From JADJNW01 sp964526645 (GTDB lineage: Bacteria > Bacteroidota > Bacteroidia > Chitinophagales > Saprospiraceae), in contig CAZGJN010000002.1 in assembly GCA_964526645.1 (NCBI GenBank), positions 179,755-243,754 of the forward strand: a stretch of 64,000 nucleotides of DNA, given 5' to 3'. The notes under the pieces are model-generated. The model did no database searches and was not told the DNA's origin. It was given only the letters and a program-made list of their open reading frames with translations. Shown one piece after another: positions 33,020 to 42,339 of this stretch (position 1 is its first letter; every line of letters begins with the position of its first letter). A program made the position numbers and the translations under genes.

Positions 33020-36000
33020 ATGGTTTACCAGGACAATTACCGGCTGTTAGTAGAAAAATTAGACCAATTCATCCGCAAATTTTATGTCAACCAATTGGTG
33101 CGGGGTAGTCTTTATAGCATCGCCCTTATTCTCGCACTTTTTTTGACAATGAGCCTGTTGGAATATTATTTTTATTTCGGTTCCAGTATACGAAAAGTCT
33201 TGTTTTATTCTTTTATCGGTATCAGCGGATGGGCCTTGTTTCAATGGGTATTCACCCCTTTGCTTCACTATTTTAGGCTGGGAAAAGTCATCTCTCACGA
33301 GCAGGCAGCCAGCATTATTGGCAGCCACTTCGCAGATGTGAAAGATAAATTGCTCAATATTTTACAGCTCAAGCACCAATCGGATCAAGCCGCTCACAAA
33401 GAATTAATTCTTGCCAGTATTGACCAAAAATCGGAAGAAATCAAGCTGGTTCCTTTCAAATCGGCGATCAATTTATCACAAAACAGAAAATACCTGCGCT
33501 ATGCCTTGCCGCCACTGCTTTTGCTGTTGGTGCTTTTATTTGCAGCGCCGAGTATTATCAAGGAGAGCACCTTTCGCTTGCTCAATAATGGAAAAGATTT
33601 TTTCAAGCCTGCGCCTTTCACTTTCGTTGTGCAGGAAGACAAGCTTTCCGTTGCTCAATTTGAAGATTTTCCCCTCCAGGTAAAAATTGAAGGTGAGCAA
33701 TTGCCCAATGAAGTTTTTCTGAACGTGGAAGGAATCGAATACCGCCTTACAAAAGAAGCGCCCGATTTGTTTAGCTATCGGTTTGTAAATGTGCAGCAAG
33801 ACCAGGAATTCAAGCTATTCGCAGGTGGTTTTTCATCGCCGGAGTACACGCTGGAGGTTTTAAAAAAACCAAATATTTTAGGATTTGAGGTCAAATTGGA
33901 TTATCCTGCCTATATCGGTCGGAAAGACGAGGCACTCTCCAGCATAGGGGATTTAGTCGTACCGCTTGGTACCAAAATTGATTGGGTCTTTAATGCTCAA
34001 AATACAGACAACATCCGCATGCTGTTTTCTGGGCAACAAAAAATCGAAGAGGCAAAACGCTTTTCCGAAGAGCTCTTTACTTACAAAAAGCAAGCGAATA
34101 AGGATGAGTCTTACAAAATTTTTATTTCTAATGCCGTTTTGCCCCATGCAGATTCTATCAGCTATAGCATTACGGTCATCCCCGATTTGTACCCAAATAT
34201 CAATGCAGAAAAATTTCAGGATAGCACCGACAATAAACTGATCTTCTTTGCGGGAGAGGCCAGTGATGACTATGGCTTGCTTGGGCTTTCTTTCAATTAT
34301 CGAATCAAAAAAGCATCGGGTAAACAAGGAGACTTGCAAACACTGAAACTGAAAAAATCCGATGGCAAGCAAATTCGATTCGATCATACGTTCGATCTAA
34401 GAGCACTTGAACTTACTCCTGGCGATGAAGTGACTTACTATTTTGAGGTTTTTGATAACGATGGGATCAACGGTAGTAAATCGGCGCGTACCAATTTGAT
34501 GATATTCTCTATGCCTACAGTGGAGGAATTCCAGGCAATGGCTGATAAAAACAACCAGCAAATCAAAAGTGAGCTGCAAAAAGCATTAGAAGAATCGCGC
34601 AAGGTACAGGAAGAAATGAAAAAAGTTCGCGAAAAGCTCCTCCAGGAAAAAGATTTGAACTGGCAAAATCGCAAGGAATTGGAAAAACTGCTGGAACGCC
34701 AAAAAGAACTGCAAAAGCAAATAGAGGAAGCTAAGCAAAAGTTTGATGAGAACCTGAAGAACCAAGAGGAATTTACAGAGATGGATGAACGCATTCAGGA
34801 AAAACAAGAACAATTACAAAAGCTATTCGAAGAGGTGATGAGCGAAGAAATGCAGGAACTGATGAAGCAAATAGAGGAGTTATTGCAGCAATTGGAAAAG
34901 AACCAGGCTTTGGATATGATGGAGCAATTCGATTACAATAGTGAAGATATTGAAAAAAACCTGGATCGCCTGATGGAACTTTTCAAGCAACTCGAAGTAG
35001 AACAGCAGATGCAGCAAATGACACAGGAGCTTGAAAAACTTGCAGAAAAACAAGAAGAACTCAGCGAAAAAACGCAAGAGAAAGAAAATTCTCAAGAGAT
35101 GCTCAAAGAGGAACAGAAGGAAGTGAATGAAAAATTTGAGGATTTGAAAGAAAAAATGGAGGATTTGGAGAAGAAGAACGAAGCGCTGGAAAAGCCTAAA
35201 AACTTGGGCGAAAACAATAAAGAACAGATGCAGGATATTCAGAAGGACTTGAACAATAGCGAACAACAACTCCAGCAAAATCAAAATAACAAGGCAGCTC
35301 AGTCGCAAAAAAATGCTGCTCAGAAAATGAAAGACATGGCTAACCAGATGCAGCAGCAAATGCAACAAGGCAATATGGAGCAGATGCAGGAAGATATGAA
35401 GTCGCTCCGCCAATTGCTCGAAAATTTAGTGGGTTTGTCATTTGACCAGGAGGATTTGATCAAAAACCTGGATAAAACAAATGTCAATACTCCGAAATAT
35501 ATTGATTTGGTGCAAGAGCAGTTTAAGCTGAAAGAGGATTTTCGCTTGGTAGAAGATAGCCTTCAGGCGCTTAGCAAGCGTTTATTCCAGATTGAATCTT
35601 TTGTGACAGACAAGGTATCTGAGGTGAAAGAAAATATCCGGAAAAGTATTGAACAGTTGGAAGAACGCCAAAAGCCACAAGCTACTGATTTTCAGCAGCG
35701 CACCATGAAAAATGTCAATGATCTAGCGCTTATGCTCAGTGAAATGATGAACCAGATGCAACAGCAGATGGCATCCATGATGTCGGGTAGCCAAATGTGC
35801 ACCAAACCAGGTGGGCAAGGGCAGCAGGGCAATTCGCCACAAGATAAAATAACCGAAGGACAGCAGAAGCTCAACGATCAAATGAAACAAATGAAGCAGC
35901 AGTTGGAAAAAGGCAAAGGTGGTAGTAGCAAAGAATTTGCTGAGATGGCAGCGAAGCAGGCTGCACTGCGAAAAGCACTTCGTGATCAGCAGAAAAAACT

Positions 36001-36349
36001 CCAGGAAAAAGGGCAGGGTAGCAAAGAGTTGCAGGACATCATTGATCAAATGGATCGCTCCGAAACGGAATTGGTGAATAAAAAATTAACCAACGAAACC
36101 CTCAAGCGCCAGCAGGATATTTTGACTCGTTTGCTGGAACATGAAAAAGCTGAAAGGGAAAGAGGTTTTGAAGAAAAACGCAAAGCCGAAGCCGCAAAAG
36201 AAAAAGAACGTAAAATGCCGCCTTCGCTGGAAGAATATATCAAAAAGCGCGAAGCCGAAATAGAATTATACAAAACAGTGTCTCCTACCCTAAAGCCTTA
36301 CTACAAATTTTTAGTAGAGGAATATTTCAAAACATTGAAGTCAAAATAA
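33020..36349 (+). CDS. DUF4175-type giant coiled-coil membrane protein
   Basis: This 1109-residue protein has three membrane segments (about 30-53, 58-82 and 160-180), then a predicted periplasmic or cytosolic beta-rich part (about 190-510). From about 515 to 1100 it is almost wholly Gln/Glu/Lys-rich coiled coil with many short heptads such as KELEKLLERQKELQKQIEE, and Met/Gln-rich stretches (NQMQQQMQQGNMEQMQ). The arrangement matches DUF4175 proteins of Bacteroidota, whose function is unknown to me. A role as membrane-anchored filament or spacer is inferred from shape only. An RsbW-like kinase gene and ybeY follow after 162 bases, with their own promoter. Confidence 0.82.
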   Translation: MVYQDNYRLLVEKLDQFIRKFYVNQLVRGSLYSIALILALFLTMSLLEYYFYFGSSIRKVLFYSFIGISGWALFQWVFTPLLHYFRLGKVISHEQAASIIGSHFADVKDKLLNILQLKHQSDQAAHKELILASIDQKSEEIKLVPFKSAINLSQNRKYLRYALPPLLLLLVLLFAAPSIIKESTFRLLNNGKDFFKPAPFTFVVQEDKLSVAQFEDFPLQVKIEGEQLPNEVFLNVEGIEYRLTKEAPDLFSYRFVNVQQDQEFKLFAGGFSSPEYTLEVLKKPNILGFEVKLDYPAYIGRKDEALSSIGDLVVPLGTKIDWVFNAQNTDNIRMLFSGQQKIEEAKRFSEELFTYKKQANKDESYKIFISNAVLPHADSISYSITVIPDLYPNINAEKFQDSTDNKLIFFAGEASDDYGLLGLSFNYRIKKASGKQGDLQTLKLKKSDGKQIRFDHTFDLRALELTPGDEVTYYFEVFDNDGINGSKSARTNLMIFSMPTVEEFQAMADKNNQQIKSELQKALEESRKVQEEMKKVREKLLQEKDLNWQNRKELEKLLERQKELQKQIEEAKQKFDENLKNQEEFTEMDERIQEKQEQLQKLFEEVMSEEMQELMKQIEELLQQLEKNQALDMMEQFDYNSEDIEKNLDRLMELFKQLEVEQQMQQMTQELEKLAEKQEELSEKTQEKENSQEMLKEEQKEVNEKFEDLKEKMEDLEKKNEALEKPKNLGENNKEQMQDIQKDLNNSEQQLQQNQNNKAAQSQKNAAQKMKDMANQMQQQMQQGNMEQMQEDMKSLRQLLENLVGLSFDQEDLIKNLDKTNVNTPKYIDLVQEQFKLKEDFRLVEDSLQALSKRLFQIESFVTDKVSEVKENIRKSIEQLEERQKPQATDFQQRTMKNVNDLALMLSEMMNQMQQQMASMMSGSQMCTKPGGQGQQGNSPQDKITEGQQKLNDQMKQMKQQLEKGKGGSSKEFAEMAAKQAALRKALRDQQKKLQEKGQGSKELQDIIDQMDRSETELVNKKLTNETLKRQQDILTRLLEHEKAERERGFEEKRKAEAAKEKERKMPPSLEEYIKKREAEIELYKTVSPTLKPYYKFLVEEYFKTLKSK

Positions 36350-36353
36350 AAGC

Positions 36354-36395
36354 GCTTGCGCCAGTGGGATAAATAAACTATCTTTGTCCCACTGG
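36354..36395 (+). promoter_or_regulatory. Promoter overlapped by an inverted repeat, upstream of the RsbW-like gene
   Basis: CTTG (36355-36358), 20 bases and TATCTTTG (36379-36386) match the Bacteroidota promoter. CCAGTGGGA (36361-36369) and TCCCACTGG (36387-36395) form a perfect 9-bp inverted repeat that covers the spacer and start region. The stem could also terminate the DUF4175 transcript, whose stop codon lies 12 bases before it. Confidence 0.55.
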
Positions 36396-36511
36396 TATTT
36401 ATAATTTTACAAATCCTTATTGTTGTTTTTTCCCTCCCGTGAACAGAACAATGTTGAATAAAAAATGTGACTAATTGATTATTTAACCGTCCTAAATTTT
36501 AAGTAGATCAC

Positions 36512-36925
36512 ATGAATATGAGAGCGGATCAGATTATGCTAAAATTTCCCTCCTCTGCAAGAAGTATAGAAACCATTGAATCTTTTGTCAATGGCATTGT
36601 TGAAAAATACAGGATTAACCCTGAGTTACATTGCAATATTTTAGTAAGTCTTACGGAAGCTGTGAATAATGCCATCATTCATGGCAATTTAAACGATGAA
36701 TCTAAATGCGTCTATGTACAGTTGCGCAAGCAACGCAATAGTATTGCCATCAGCGTTTCTGATGAAGGTTGTGGTTTCGATTACCAAAGCCTACCTGATC
36801 CTACCAGTCCTGAAAATCTGAGAAGATGTGGTGGCAGAGGCGTATTCCTGATGCAACAGCTCTCGGATAATATCCGCTTTCACAACAACGGAAACACGGT
36901 GGAAATGAAATTTAAAATTGGATAA
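36512..36925 (+). CDS. RsbW-like serine kinase / anti-sigma factor ATPase
   Basis: The 137-residue protein is a single GHKL (HATPase_c) domain. The N box is LTEAVNNAIIHGN (about 48-60), the G1 box is SDEGCGFDYQS, and the G2 box is GGRGVFLMQQLSD. Proteins of this size bind a sigma factor or phosphorylate an anti-anti-sigma partner. No partner gene is adjacent. It is followed by ybeY after 4 bases and is therefore probably co-transcribed with it. A second ATG two codons downstream is possible. The closest sigma gene in the window is the distant ECF factor, and a link is not supported. Confidence 0.85.
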   Translation: MNMRADQIMLKFPSSARSIETIESFVNGIVEKYRINPELHCNILVSLTEAVNNAIIHGNLNDESKCVYVQLRKQRNSIAISVSDEGCGFDYQSLPDPTSPENLRRCGGRGVFLMQQLSDNIRFHNNGNTVEMKFKIG

Positions 36926-36929
36926 TCCT

Positions 36930-37400
36930 ATGGAAGAGGAGCGATCTCCCTGGGAGTTGGAGCAAAATGAAGAAGACCTTGTACTATACCATACTGAAGA
37001 TATAGACTTTGAGTTGGAGCACCAAAACATTTTATCCGCTTGGGTCAAAGACACTATTTCTATCGAATCAAAGCATCTACAACAGATCAATTTTATTTTT
37101 TGTAGCGACGCTTATTTGCACAATCTCAACCTGCAATACCTCCAACACGACACCCTAACGGACATTATTACCTTCCCTTATTTAGAATTGCCGCTTATCG
37201 AAGGAGATATCTTTATTAGCATTGACCGCGTTCGAGAAAATGCGCGTGCATACGGTTCTACTTTTGAGCAAGAATTGTATCGGGTGATGATTCATGGTGT
37301 TCTTCACTTATGCGGGTACACTGACAAAACCGCAGCAGAAAAGGCAGAAATGACAAAGCAAGAAAACCAGGGGCTTGAACGATTGAGTCTTCTCTCTTAA
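36930..37400 (+). CDS. ybeY: Endoribonuclease YbeY (rRNA maturation factor)
   Basis: YbeY is a metal-dependent RNase for 16S rRNA 3'-end maturation and ribosome quality control. The 156-residue protein contains DIITFPYLELPLIEGDIFIS (family block TDVLSFP...GDI) and the active-site helix RVMIHGVLHLCGYTDKT. Two metal histidines are present, but the third, in the canonical HxxxHxxxxxH, is Asp; Bacteroidota enzymes that I recall share this variant (HLCGxxDK). Start ATG 36930 is preferred over the in-frame TTG 36918, which would overlap the previous gene. Confidence 0.9.
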   Translation: MEEERSPWELEQNEEDLVLYHTEDIDFELEHQNILSAWVKDTISIESKHLQQINFIFCSDAYLHNLNLQYLQHDTLTDIITFPYLELPLIEGDIFISIDRVRENARAYGSTFEQELYRVMIHGVLHLCGYTDKTAAEKAEMTKQENQGLERLSLLS

Positions 37401-37447
37401 AATGCGTTTTTTCCACATCAAAACTGCTTACTTCGCTCAAAATTAAA

Positions 37448-37500
37448 TACTTTTGCTATCTCAACAACAGGAGAACCCGCCCTAACCAAAGATAATTTTG
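37448..37500 (+). promoter_or_regulatory. Two candidate -7 elements for the threonine operon
   Basis: TACTTTTG (37448-37455) and TAATTTTG (37493-37500) both fit TAnnTTTG upstream of thrA at 37519. Neither has a clear TTTG at the right distance. The 118-base leader shows no obvious threonine-rich attenuator peptide. Confidence 0.35.
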
Positions 37501-37518
37501 TAGCAAAATCCCAATTGC

Positions 37519-39975
37519 ATGAAAGTTTTAAAATTTGGCGGCACCTCTGTCGGAACGCCGGAAAGAATCAAGGCAATCCTTGATATCTTAGAAAATTATT
37601 ACAAAAAAGGCGAGCGGTTTACAGTTGTTTATTCTGCTTTTAGCGGGGTGACAGATTCTCTTATTAAAATGGCCCAACTCGCTGCTGCTGGGGATGAATC
37701 TTACGCTGCTATTTTTGGTACCTTTAGTCAACGCCATTTAGAAACAGCACAGGTACTCTTGACCAAAGAAAATTTGGAAAAAGCCCTCCCTGAATTAGAA
37801 AATAATCATGAAGTTTTAAAAAACTTGTTGTACGGTGTTTTTCTGATACGGGAGGTATCTCCCAGAACAATGGACTATGTCCTTAGCTTCGGGGAGCGCA
37901 ATTCAACTTACATCATATGTCATGCCATGCGGCAAAATGGGTTGAATACGAATTACCTTGATGCCCGAAAAATTATTAAAACAGATAATCACTTTGGTTC
38001 AGCCCAAGTCAACTTTGAACTCACTTATCAGAAAATAAAAGACCACTACAATCAAAATCCTGAAATACAGGCAGTTACAGGCTTTATTGCCGCTACAAAA
38101 GGTGGCTTAACAACAACCCTGGGGCGCGGTGGTTCCGATTATACCGCGGCGATTCTTGGCGCGGGGTTAGATGCAGCAGTGATTGAAATTTGGACAGATG
38201 TGGATGGTGTACTAACCGCTGATCCACGCAAAGTGAAAAAAGCGTTTACAATTCCTAATATGACCTACGCAGAAGCGATGGAAATGTCGCACTTTGGCGC
38301 TAAAGTGATTTACCCGCCCACGATTCAGCCTGCCCTGCTCAAAAAAATTCCGCTTGTTATCAAAAACACCTTCAACCCAAACTTCATCGGCACTTTCATT
38401 TCCGACAAAACCGATTTCAATGGCAGACCCGTAAAAGGCATCTCTTCCATCAATAAAATCTCGTTGCTTACCCTTCAAGGCAGCGGTTTATTTGGTGTAC
38501 CCGGCACCGCAGCTCGGTTGTTTGGATGCCTCGCCAATGCAGGTATCAATATCATTCTGATTACGCAGGGCTCTTCTGAACACTCCATTACTTTTGCCGT
38601 GCAACCCGCATCTGCTAAAAAAGCAAAGCGCAAGGTCGAGCAGGAATTTGAAGCTGAAATTCAATCGGGTATTGTTGAACAAATAAAAATAGAGGAAGAG
38701 CTTTCGGTTATAGCAGTAATCGGAGAAAATATGCGTTATCGCCCTGGGATAGCGGGGCGTTTATTCCGGGCGCTTGGCAAAAATGGTATCAATGTCGTTG
38801 CCATCGCACAAGGCTCTTCAGAACTGAATATTTCGGTTGTGATCAATCAACTCGACGAGAGCAAAGCACTTAATGCCTTGCACGAGACATTCTTTTTATC
38901 GGACACCAAAGAGCTGCACCTTTTTTTCACAGGTACAGGTTTGATTGGAAGCGCCTTGTTGGAGCAAATAAAAACGCAAGCACTTTTTTTAAAAGAAAAA
39001 CGATCTTTAGAAATAAAAGTCGTGGGCTTAACCAATAGTAGAAAAATGCTATTTGATGAAAATGGCATTAACCTACAAAACTGGAAGGAGCAGTTGCAGG
39101 AAAAAGGGGAAGAAGCCAACATCCAGCGGTTTATTGAGCGGATGAAAGCCCTCAATTTATCCAATACTATTTTTGTAGATAATACCGCCAGTGAAATGGT
39201 GGCTAATTTTTATGAAACCATTTTAGATGCCAGTATTTCTGTCTCCACCCCCAATAAAATCGCCACCTCTTCCTCCTATCTTCAGTACCAGCGCTTAAAA
39301 AATATTGCAGCAAGGCATAATGTTCAATTTTTATACGAAACAAACGTTGGTGCTGGATTGCCTGTTATTTCCACTTTGAATGACTTGATCAGTAGCGGGG
39401 ATCGCATTCTCAAAATCGAAGCCGTATTATCAGGTTCTTTGTCCTTTATTTTTAATACTTTTAAAGAAGGCGTTTCTTTCAGTTCGATTGTAAAAGAAGC
39501 CCAAACACTTGGCTATACAGAACCCGATCCGCGAATTGACCTCAACGGGATTGATGTGCGCCGCAAATTAATTATTTTAGCAAGAGAAACAGGGCTGCCC
39601 ATAGAGGCGGAAGATGTGGAAATTCAACATATTTTGCCGGACGCCTGTCAGGCTGCTAAAAATATAGAAACGTTTTTCCAGGAATTAAAAGCTGCCGATG
39701 CCATTTTTGAAAAAATGAGAGCCGATGCCAGTCAAGAAGGTAAGGTACTGCGCATGATTGCTAAATTGGAAAATGGCAAAGCCAGTATCGGATTAGAAGC
39801 AGTGGGGCAATCTCATCCTTTTTATTTCCTCAGTGGTAGTGATAATATGATCGTTTTTACAACTGAACGTTATAAGGATCGTCCGCTGGTGGTAAGAGGG
39901 CCTGGCGCGGGAGCCGAAGTAACAGCCGCCGGCATATTTGCAGAAATTATTAAAATCGGAAATTATTTATCCTGA
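37519..39975 (+). CDS. thrA: Bifunctional aspartate kinase / homoserine dehydrogenase I
   Basis: ThrA performs the first and third steps of threonine synthesis. The 818 residues comprise the aspartokinase domain (1-290, opening MKVLKFGGTSVGTPERIKA, with GRGGSDYTAAILGAGLDA), two ACT domains (about 310-460, including IAVIGENMRYRPGIAGRLF) for threonine feedback, and the homoserine dehydrogenase (about 465-815) with the NADP loop FFTGTGLIGSALLEQI and the block KIEAVLSGSLSFIFNTF. The lysine-sensitive or methionine form is less likely because thrB and thrC follow immediately; the gap to thrB is 7 bases. Confidence 0.97.
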   Translation: MKVLKFGGTSVGTPERIKAILDILENYYKKGERFTVVYSAFSGVTDSLIKMAQLAAAGDESYAAIFGTFSQRHLETAQVLLTKENLEKALPELENNHEVLKNLLYGVFLIREVSPRTMDYVLSFGERNSTYIICHAMRQNGLNTNYLDARKIIKTDNHFGSAQVNFELTYQKIKDHYNQNPEIQAVTGFIAATKGGLTTTLGRGGSDYTAAILGAGLDAAVIEIWTDVDGVLTADPRKVKKAFTIPNMTYAEAMEMSHFGAKVIYPPTIQPALLKKIPLVIKNTFNPNFIGTFISDKTDFNGRPVKGISSINKISLLTLQGSGLFGVPGTAARLFGCLANAGINIILITQGSSEHSITFAVQPASAKKAKRKVEQEFEAEIQSGIVEQIKIEEELSVIAVIGENMRYRPGIAGRLFRALGKNGINVVAIAQGSSELNISVVINQLDESKALNALHETFFLSDTKELHLFFTGTGLIGSALLEQIKTQALFLKEKRSLEIKVVGLTNSRKMLFDENGINLQNWKEQLQEKGEEANIQRFIERMKALNLSNTIFVDNTASEMVANFYETILDASISVSTPNKIATSSSYLQYQRLKNIAARHNVQFLYETNVGAGLPVISTLNDLISSGDRILKIEAVLSGSLSFIFNTFKEGVSFSSIVKEAQTLGYTEPDPRIDLNGIDVRRKLIILARETGLPIEAEDVEIQHILPDACQAAKNIETFFQELKAADAIFEKMRADASQEGKVLRMIAKLENGKASIGLEAVGQSHPFYFLSGSDNMIVFTTERYKDRPLVVRGPGAGAEVTAAGIFAEIIKIGNYLS

Positions 39976-39982
39976 ACGACAG

Positions 39983-40954
39983 ATGCAAAAAGAAGTGCTC
40001 AGACAACAGCTATCAGAAAAGGCGACGCAAGTAAAAGTTTTCACCCCTGCCACGGTAGCCAATGTAGCATGCGGGTTTGATGTATTGGGGTTCGCCTTGG
40101 AAAAACCAGGCGACGAGGTTATCGCTCGGTTTGCAGGCGGCGATAAGGGCCTGCGTATTGTAAAAATAACAGGAGACAATGGTAAACTCCCGTATGACAT
40201 AGAAACGAACACAGCTGGATTTGCTGCAAAACAGTTATTGCTTTATTTAGATGAAACGTGCGGAATTGAATTAGAAATCCACAAAAAAATGCCTTTTGGC
40301 AGCGGGCTTGGTTCCAGTGCTGCCAGTGCAGTAGGCGGGGTTGTAGCAGTGAATGAATTATTAGGACAGCCGCTGAGTCGTCGGGAATTACTTCCCTTTG
40401 CAGTATTAGGAGAGCAAATAGCTGATGGCGCTTACCATGCCGATAACGTTGCCCCTTGTCTATTGGGTGGTATTACCCTCATTAGAAGCAATAGCAGTTT
40501 GGACATTCATTCTATTCCCGTTCCTGAAAATTTATTTGCTACGGTTGTTTTTCCTGATGTGAAAATCCTGACCAAAGATGCCAGAAGTGTTTTGCGGGAT
40601 ACCGTAAGTTTAAAACAAATGATTGAGCAGTCAGGAAATTTAGCTGGTTTGATCACGGGTTTTTTTACTTCCGATTTTGGTCTAATCAGCCGCTCTCTGC
40701 AAGATGTCATAATCGAACCGCAGCGCGCCCATTTAATCCCTCATTTTCATGAAATAAAAAAAGCAGCTTATGATTGTGGTGTTTTAGGCGCAAGTATTTC
40801 TGGCGCAGGCCCTTCAATTTTTGCATTAAGTGCCGATAAAAGTATTGCCCAAAAAGCAGGCATAGCGATGAGTACTATTTTTGAAAAAAATCAGATCCAA
40901 ACCCAGGTTTTTGTATCCACAATTAACAAAGCTGGGGCAATCAAGCTCCTATAA
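39983..40954 (+). CDS. thrB: Homoserine kinase
   Basis: ThrB phosphorylates homoserine with ATP. The 323-residue GHMP kinase has VFTPATVANVACGFDVLGFA near the start, the ATP loop MPFGSGLGSSAASAVGG (about 99-115) and the C-terminal GASISGAGPSIFAL motif. The start at 39983 avoids overlap with thrA; the frame is open 15 codons earlier but without homology. thrC starts 11 bases after the stop, so the three thr genes form an operon. Confidence 0.96.
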   Translation: MQKEVLRQQLSEKATQVKVFTPATVANVACGFDVLGFALEKPGDEVIARFAGGDKGLRIVKITGDNGKLPYDIETNTAGFAAKQLLLYLDETCGIELEIHKKMPFGSGLGSSAASAVGGVVAVNELLGQPLSRRELLPFAVLGEQIADGAYHADNVAPCLLGGITLIRSNSSLDIHSIPVPENLFATVVFPDVKILTKDARSVLRDTVSLKQMIEQSGNLAGLITGFFTSDFGLISRSLQDVIIEPQRAHLIPHFHEIKKAAYDCGVLGASISGAGPSIFALSADKSIAQKAGIAMSTIFEKNQIQTQVFVSTINKAGAIKLL

Positions 40955-40965
40955 CTTATGCCACC

Positions 40966-42279
40966 ATGCAACTCTATAGCACAAAAAATAAATCGCACTT
41001 AGTATCCCTGCAGGAAGCTGTCTTTCGTGGCTTACCACCTGATAATGGCCTTTACATGCCTACCGAAATTCCGGAAATCAATCCTTCTTTTATTCGCGAC
41101 CTTCATAAATATAGTTTTCAGGAAATCAGCTTTGAAGTAGCCCAAACCTTGCTAAAAGGTGCTATCCCGGAAAATGAGTTGCTTCGGATTATCGAAAAAG
41201 CTATCAATTTTCCAGCACCGCTCGTGCAACTGGATGAACAAAAATATATTTTAGAACTATTTCACGGACCGTCCCTTGCGTTTAAAGATTTTGGCGCTCG
41301 CTTTATGGCTCAACTGATGCACTATTTCCTCAGGGACGAGAACAAGGAACTTCTTGTTTTGGTGGCTACCTCTGGCGATACGGGCGGAGCAGTGGCAGCT
41401 GGTTTTTTTCAAACACCCGGCATTCGAGTCGTGATTTTATACCCTTCTGGCAAAGTAAGCCTGTTGCAAGAAAAACAGCTCACCGCTTTAGGGAAAAACA
41501 TCACAGCTGTGGAGATTGAAGGAAGCTTTGATGATTGTCAAGCCTTAGTCAAGCAGGCATTTTTGGATGAAACATTGACCACGAATATCCACCTAAGTTC
41601 TGCCAATTCTATCAATATTGCCCGCTTGATTCCTCAGTCGTTTTATTATTTTGAAGCGGTAAAACAACTTCGCCCGGATGATGATGCGCCTATTGTTTTT
41701 TCAATACCCAGTGGCAATTTTGGAAATTTAACGGCGGGCTTATTTGCAAAAAAAATGGGATTGCCTATCCACCAATTCATTGCAGCAACCAATGCAAATG
41801 ATGTGATCCCTAAGTATCTGGACACAGGAGATTTTATCCCCAAAGCGTCCGTAGCCACCCTTTCCAATGCGATGGATGTAGGGAATCCTTCTAATTTTGA
41901 CAGAATGTTAGACCTCTATTGTTCCACGTGGAACATTTTAAAAGAGGACATAAGCGGCTATCATTTTGATGACGACACAACAAAAAAAGCTATGCGAGAA
42001 ATGGATCAAAATTATCATTACACAATAGATCCACATGGCGCAGTGGGATATTTGGCATTGCAAGTATATCAGAAAAAACATCCAAAAACAAGAGGAATCA
42101 TATTAGAAACAGCGCACCCCTCAAAATTTAAAGACGATGTAGAGCAAATTTTATCAAAAAAAATAGACATTCCGGAAAGATTAGCCGTGTTATCAAATCA
42201 AAAAAAAGAAGCCATACTGCTACCTGTAAACTTTGAAAAATTTAAATCTATGTTGCTGGAAAAGTTTAGCCGCCCATAA
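40966..42279 (+). CDS. thrC: Threonine synthase
   Basis: ThrC turns phosphohomoserine into threonine with PLP. The 437-residue protein starts with the Y-S-T-K/R-N block (MQLYSTKNKSHLVSLQEAVF) typical of the class, has the PLP lysine in HGPSLAFKDFGARFM (about 102-116), the phosphate-binding ATSGDTGGAVAAGFF and SIPSGNFGNLTAG. Residues 319-323 (CSTWN) are coded by a parS palindrome, and a second identical palindrome begins on the base after the stop codon. Confidence 0.96.
   Translation: MQLYSTKNKSHLVSLQEAVFRGLPPDNGLYMPTEIPEINPSFIRDLHKYSFQEISFEVAQTLLKGAIPENELLRIIEKAINFPAPLVQLDEQKYILELFHGPSLAFKDFGARFMAQLMHYFLRDENKELLVLVATSGDTGGAVAAGFFQTPGIRVVILYPSGKVSLLQEKQLTALGKNITAVEIEGSFDDCQALVKQAFLDETLTTNIHLSSANSINIARLIPQSFYYFEAVKQLRPDDDAPIVFSIPSGNFGNLTAGLFAKKMGLPIHQFIAATNANDVIPKYLDTGDFIPKASVATLSNAMDVGNPSNFDRMLDLYCSTWNILKEDISGYHFDDDTTKKAMREMDQNYHYTIDPHGAVGYLALQVYQKKHPKTRGIILETAHPSKFKDDVEQILSKKIDIPERLAVLSNQKKEAILLPVNFEKFKSMLLEKFSRP
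41920..41935. promoter_or_regulatory. parS centromere site, inside thrC
   Basis: TGTTCCACGTGGAACA is a perfect 16-bp palindrome that fits the ParB-binding consensus TGTTnCACGTGnAACA. It is in frame in thrC as Cys-Ser-Thr-Trp-Asn. parB is not in this window. Confidence 0.85.
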
Positions 42280-42295
42280 TGTTCCACGTGGAACA
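42280..42295. promoter_or_regulatory. parS centromere site, downstream of thrC
   Basis: A second identical TGTTCCACGTGGAACA starts immediately after the thrC stop and 45 bases before mvaD. The two sites start 360 bases apart. Identical repetition makes a chance match very unlikely. Confidence 0.87.
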
Positions 42296-42339
42296 CTGTG
42301 GTTAGATATTTGTTTATTCCTTTTTGTAAAAACTCAACA

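Noticed and set aside
34880..35413. Long reverse-strand frame of Leu/Phe-rich sequence opposite the coiled-coil gene
   Set aside because: It is the mirror of Glu/Lys/Gln codons and has no independent features.
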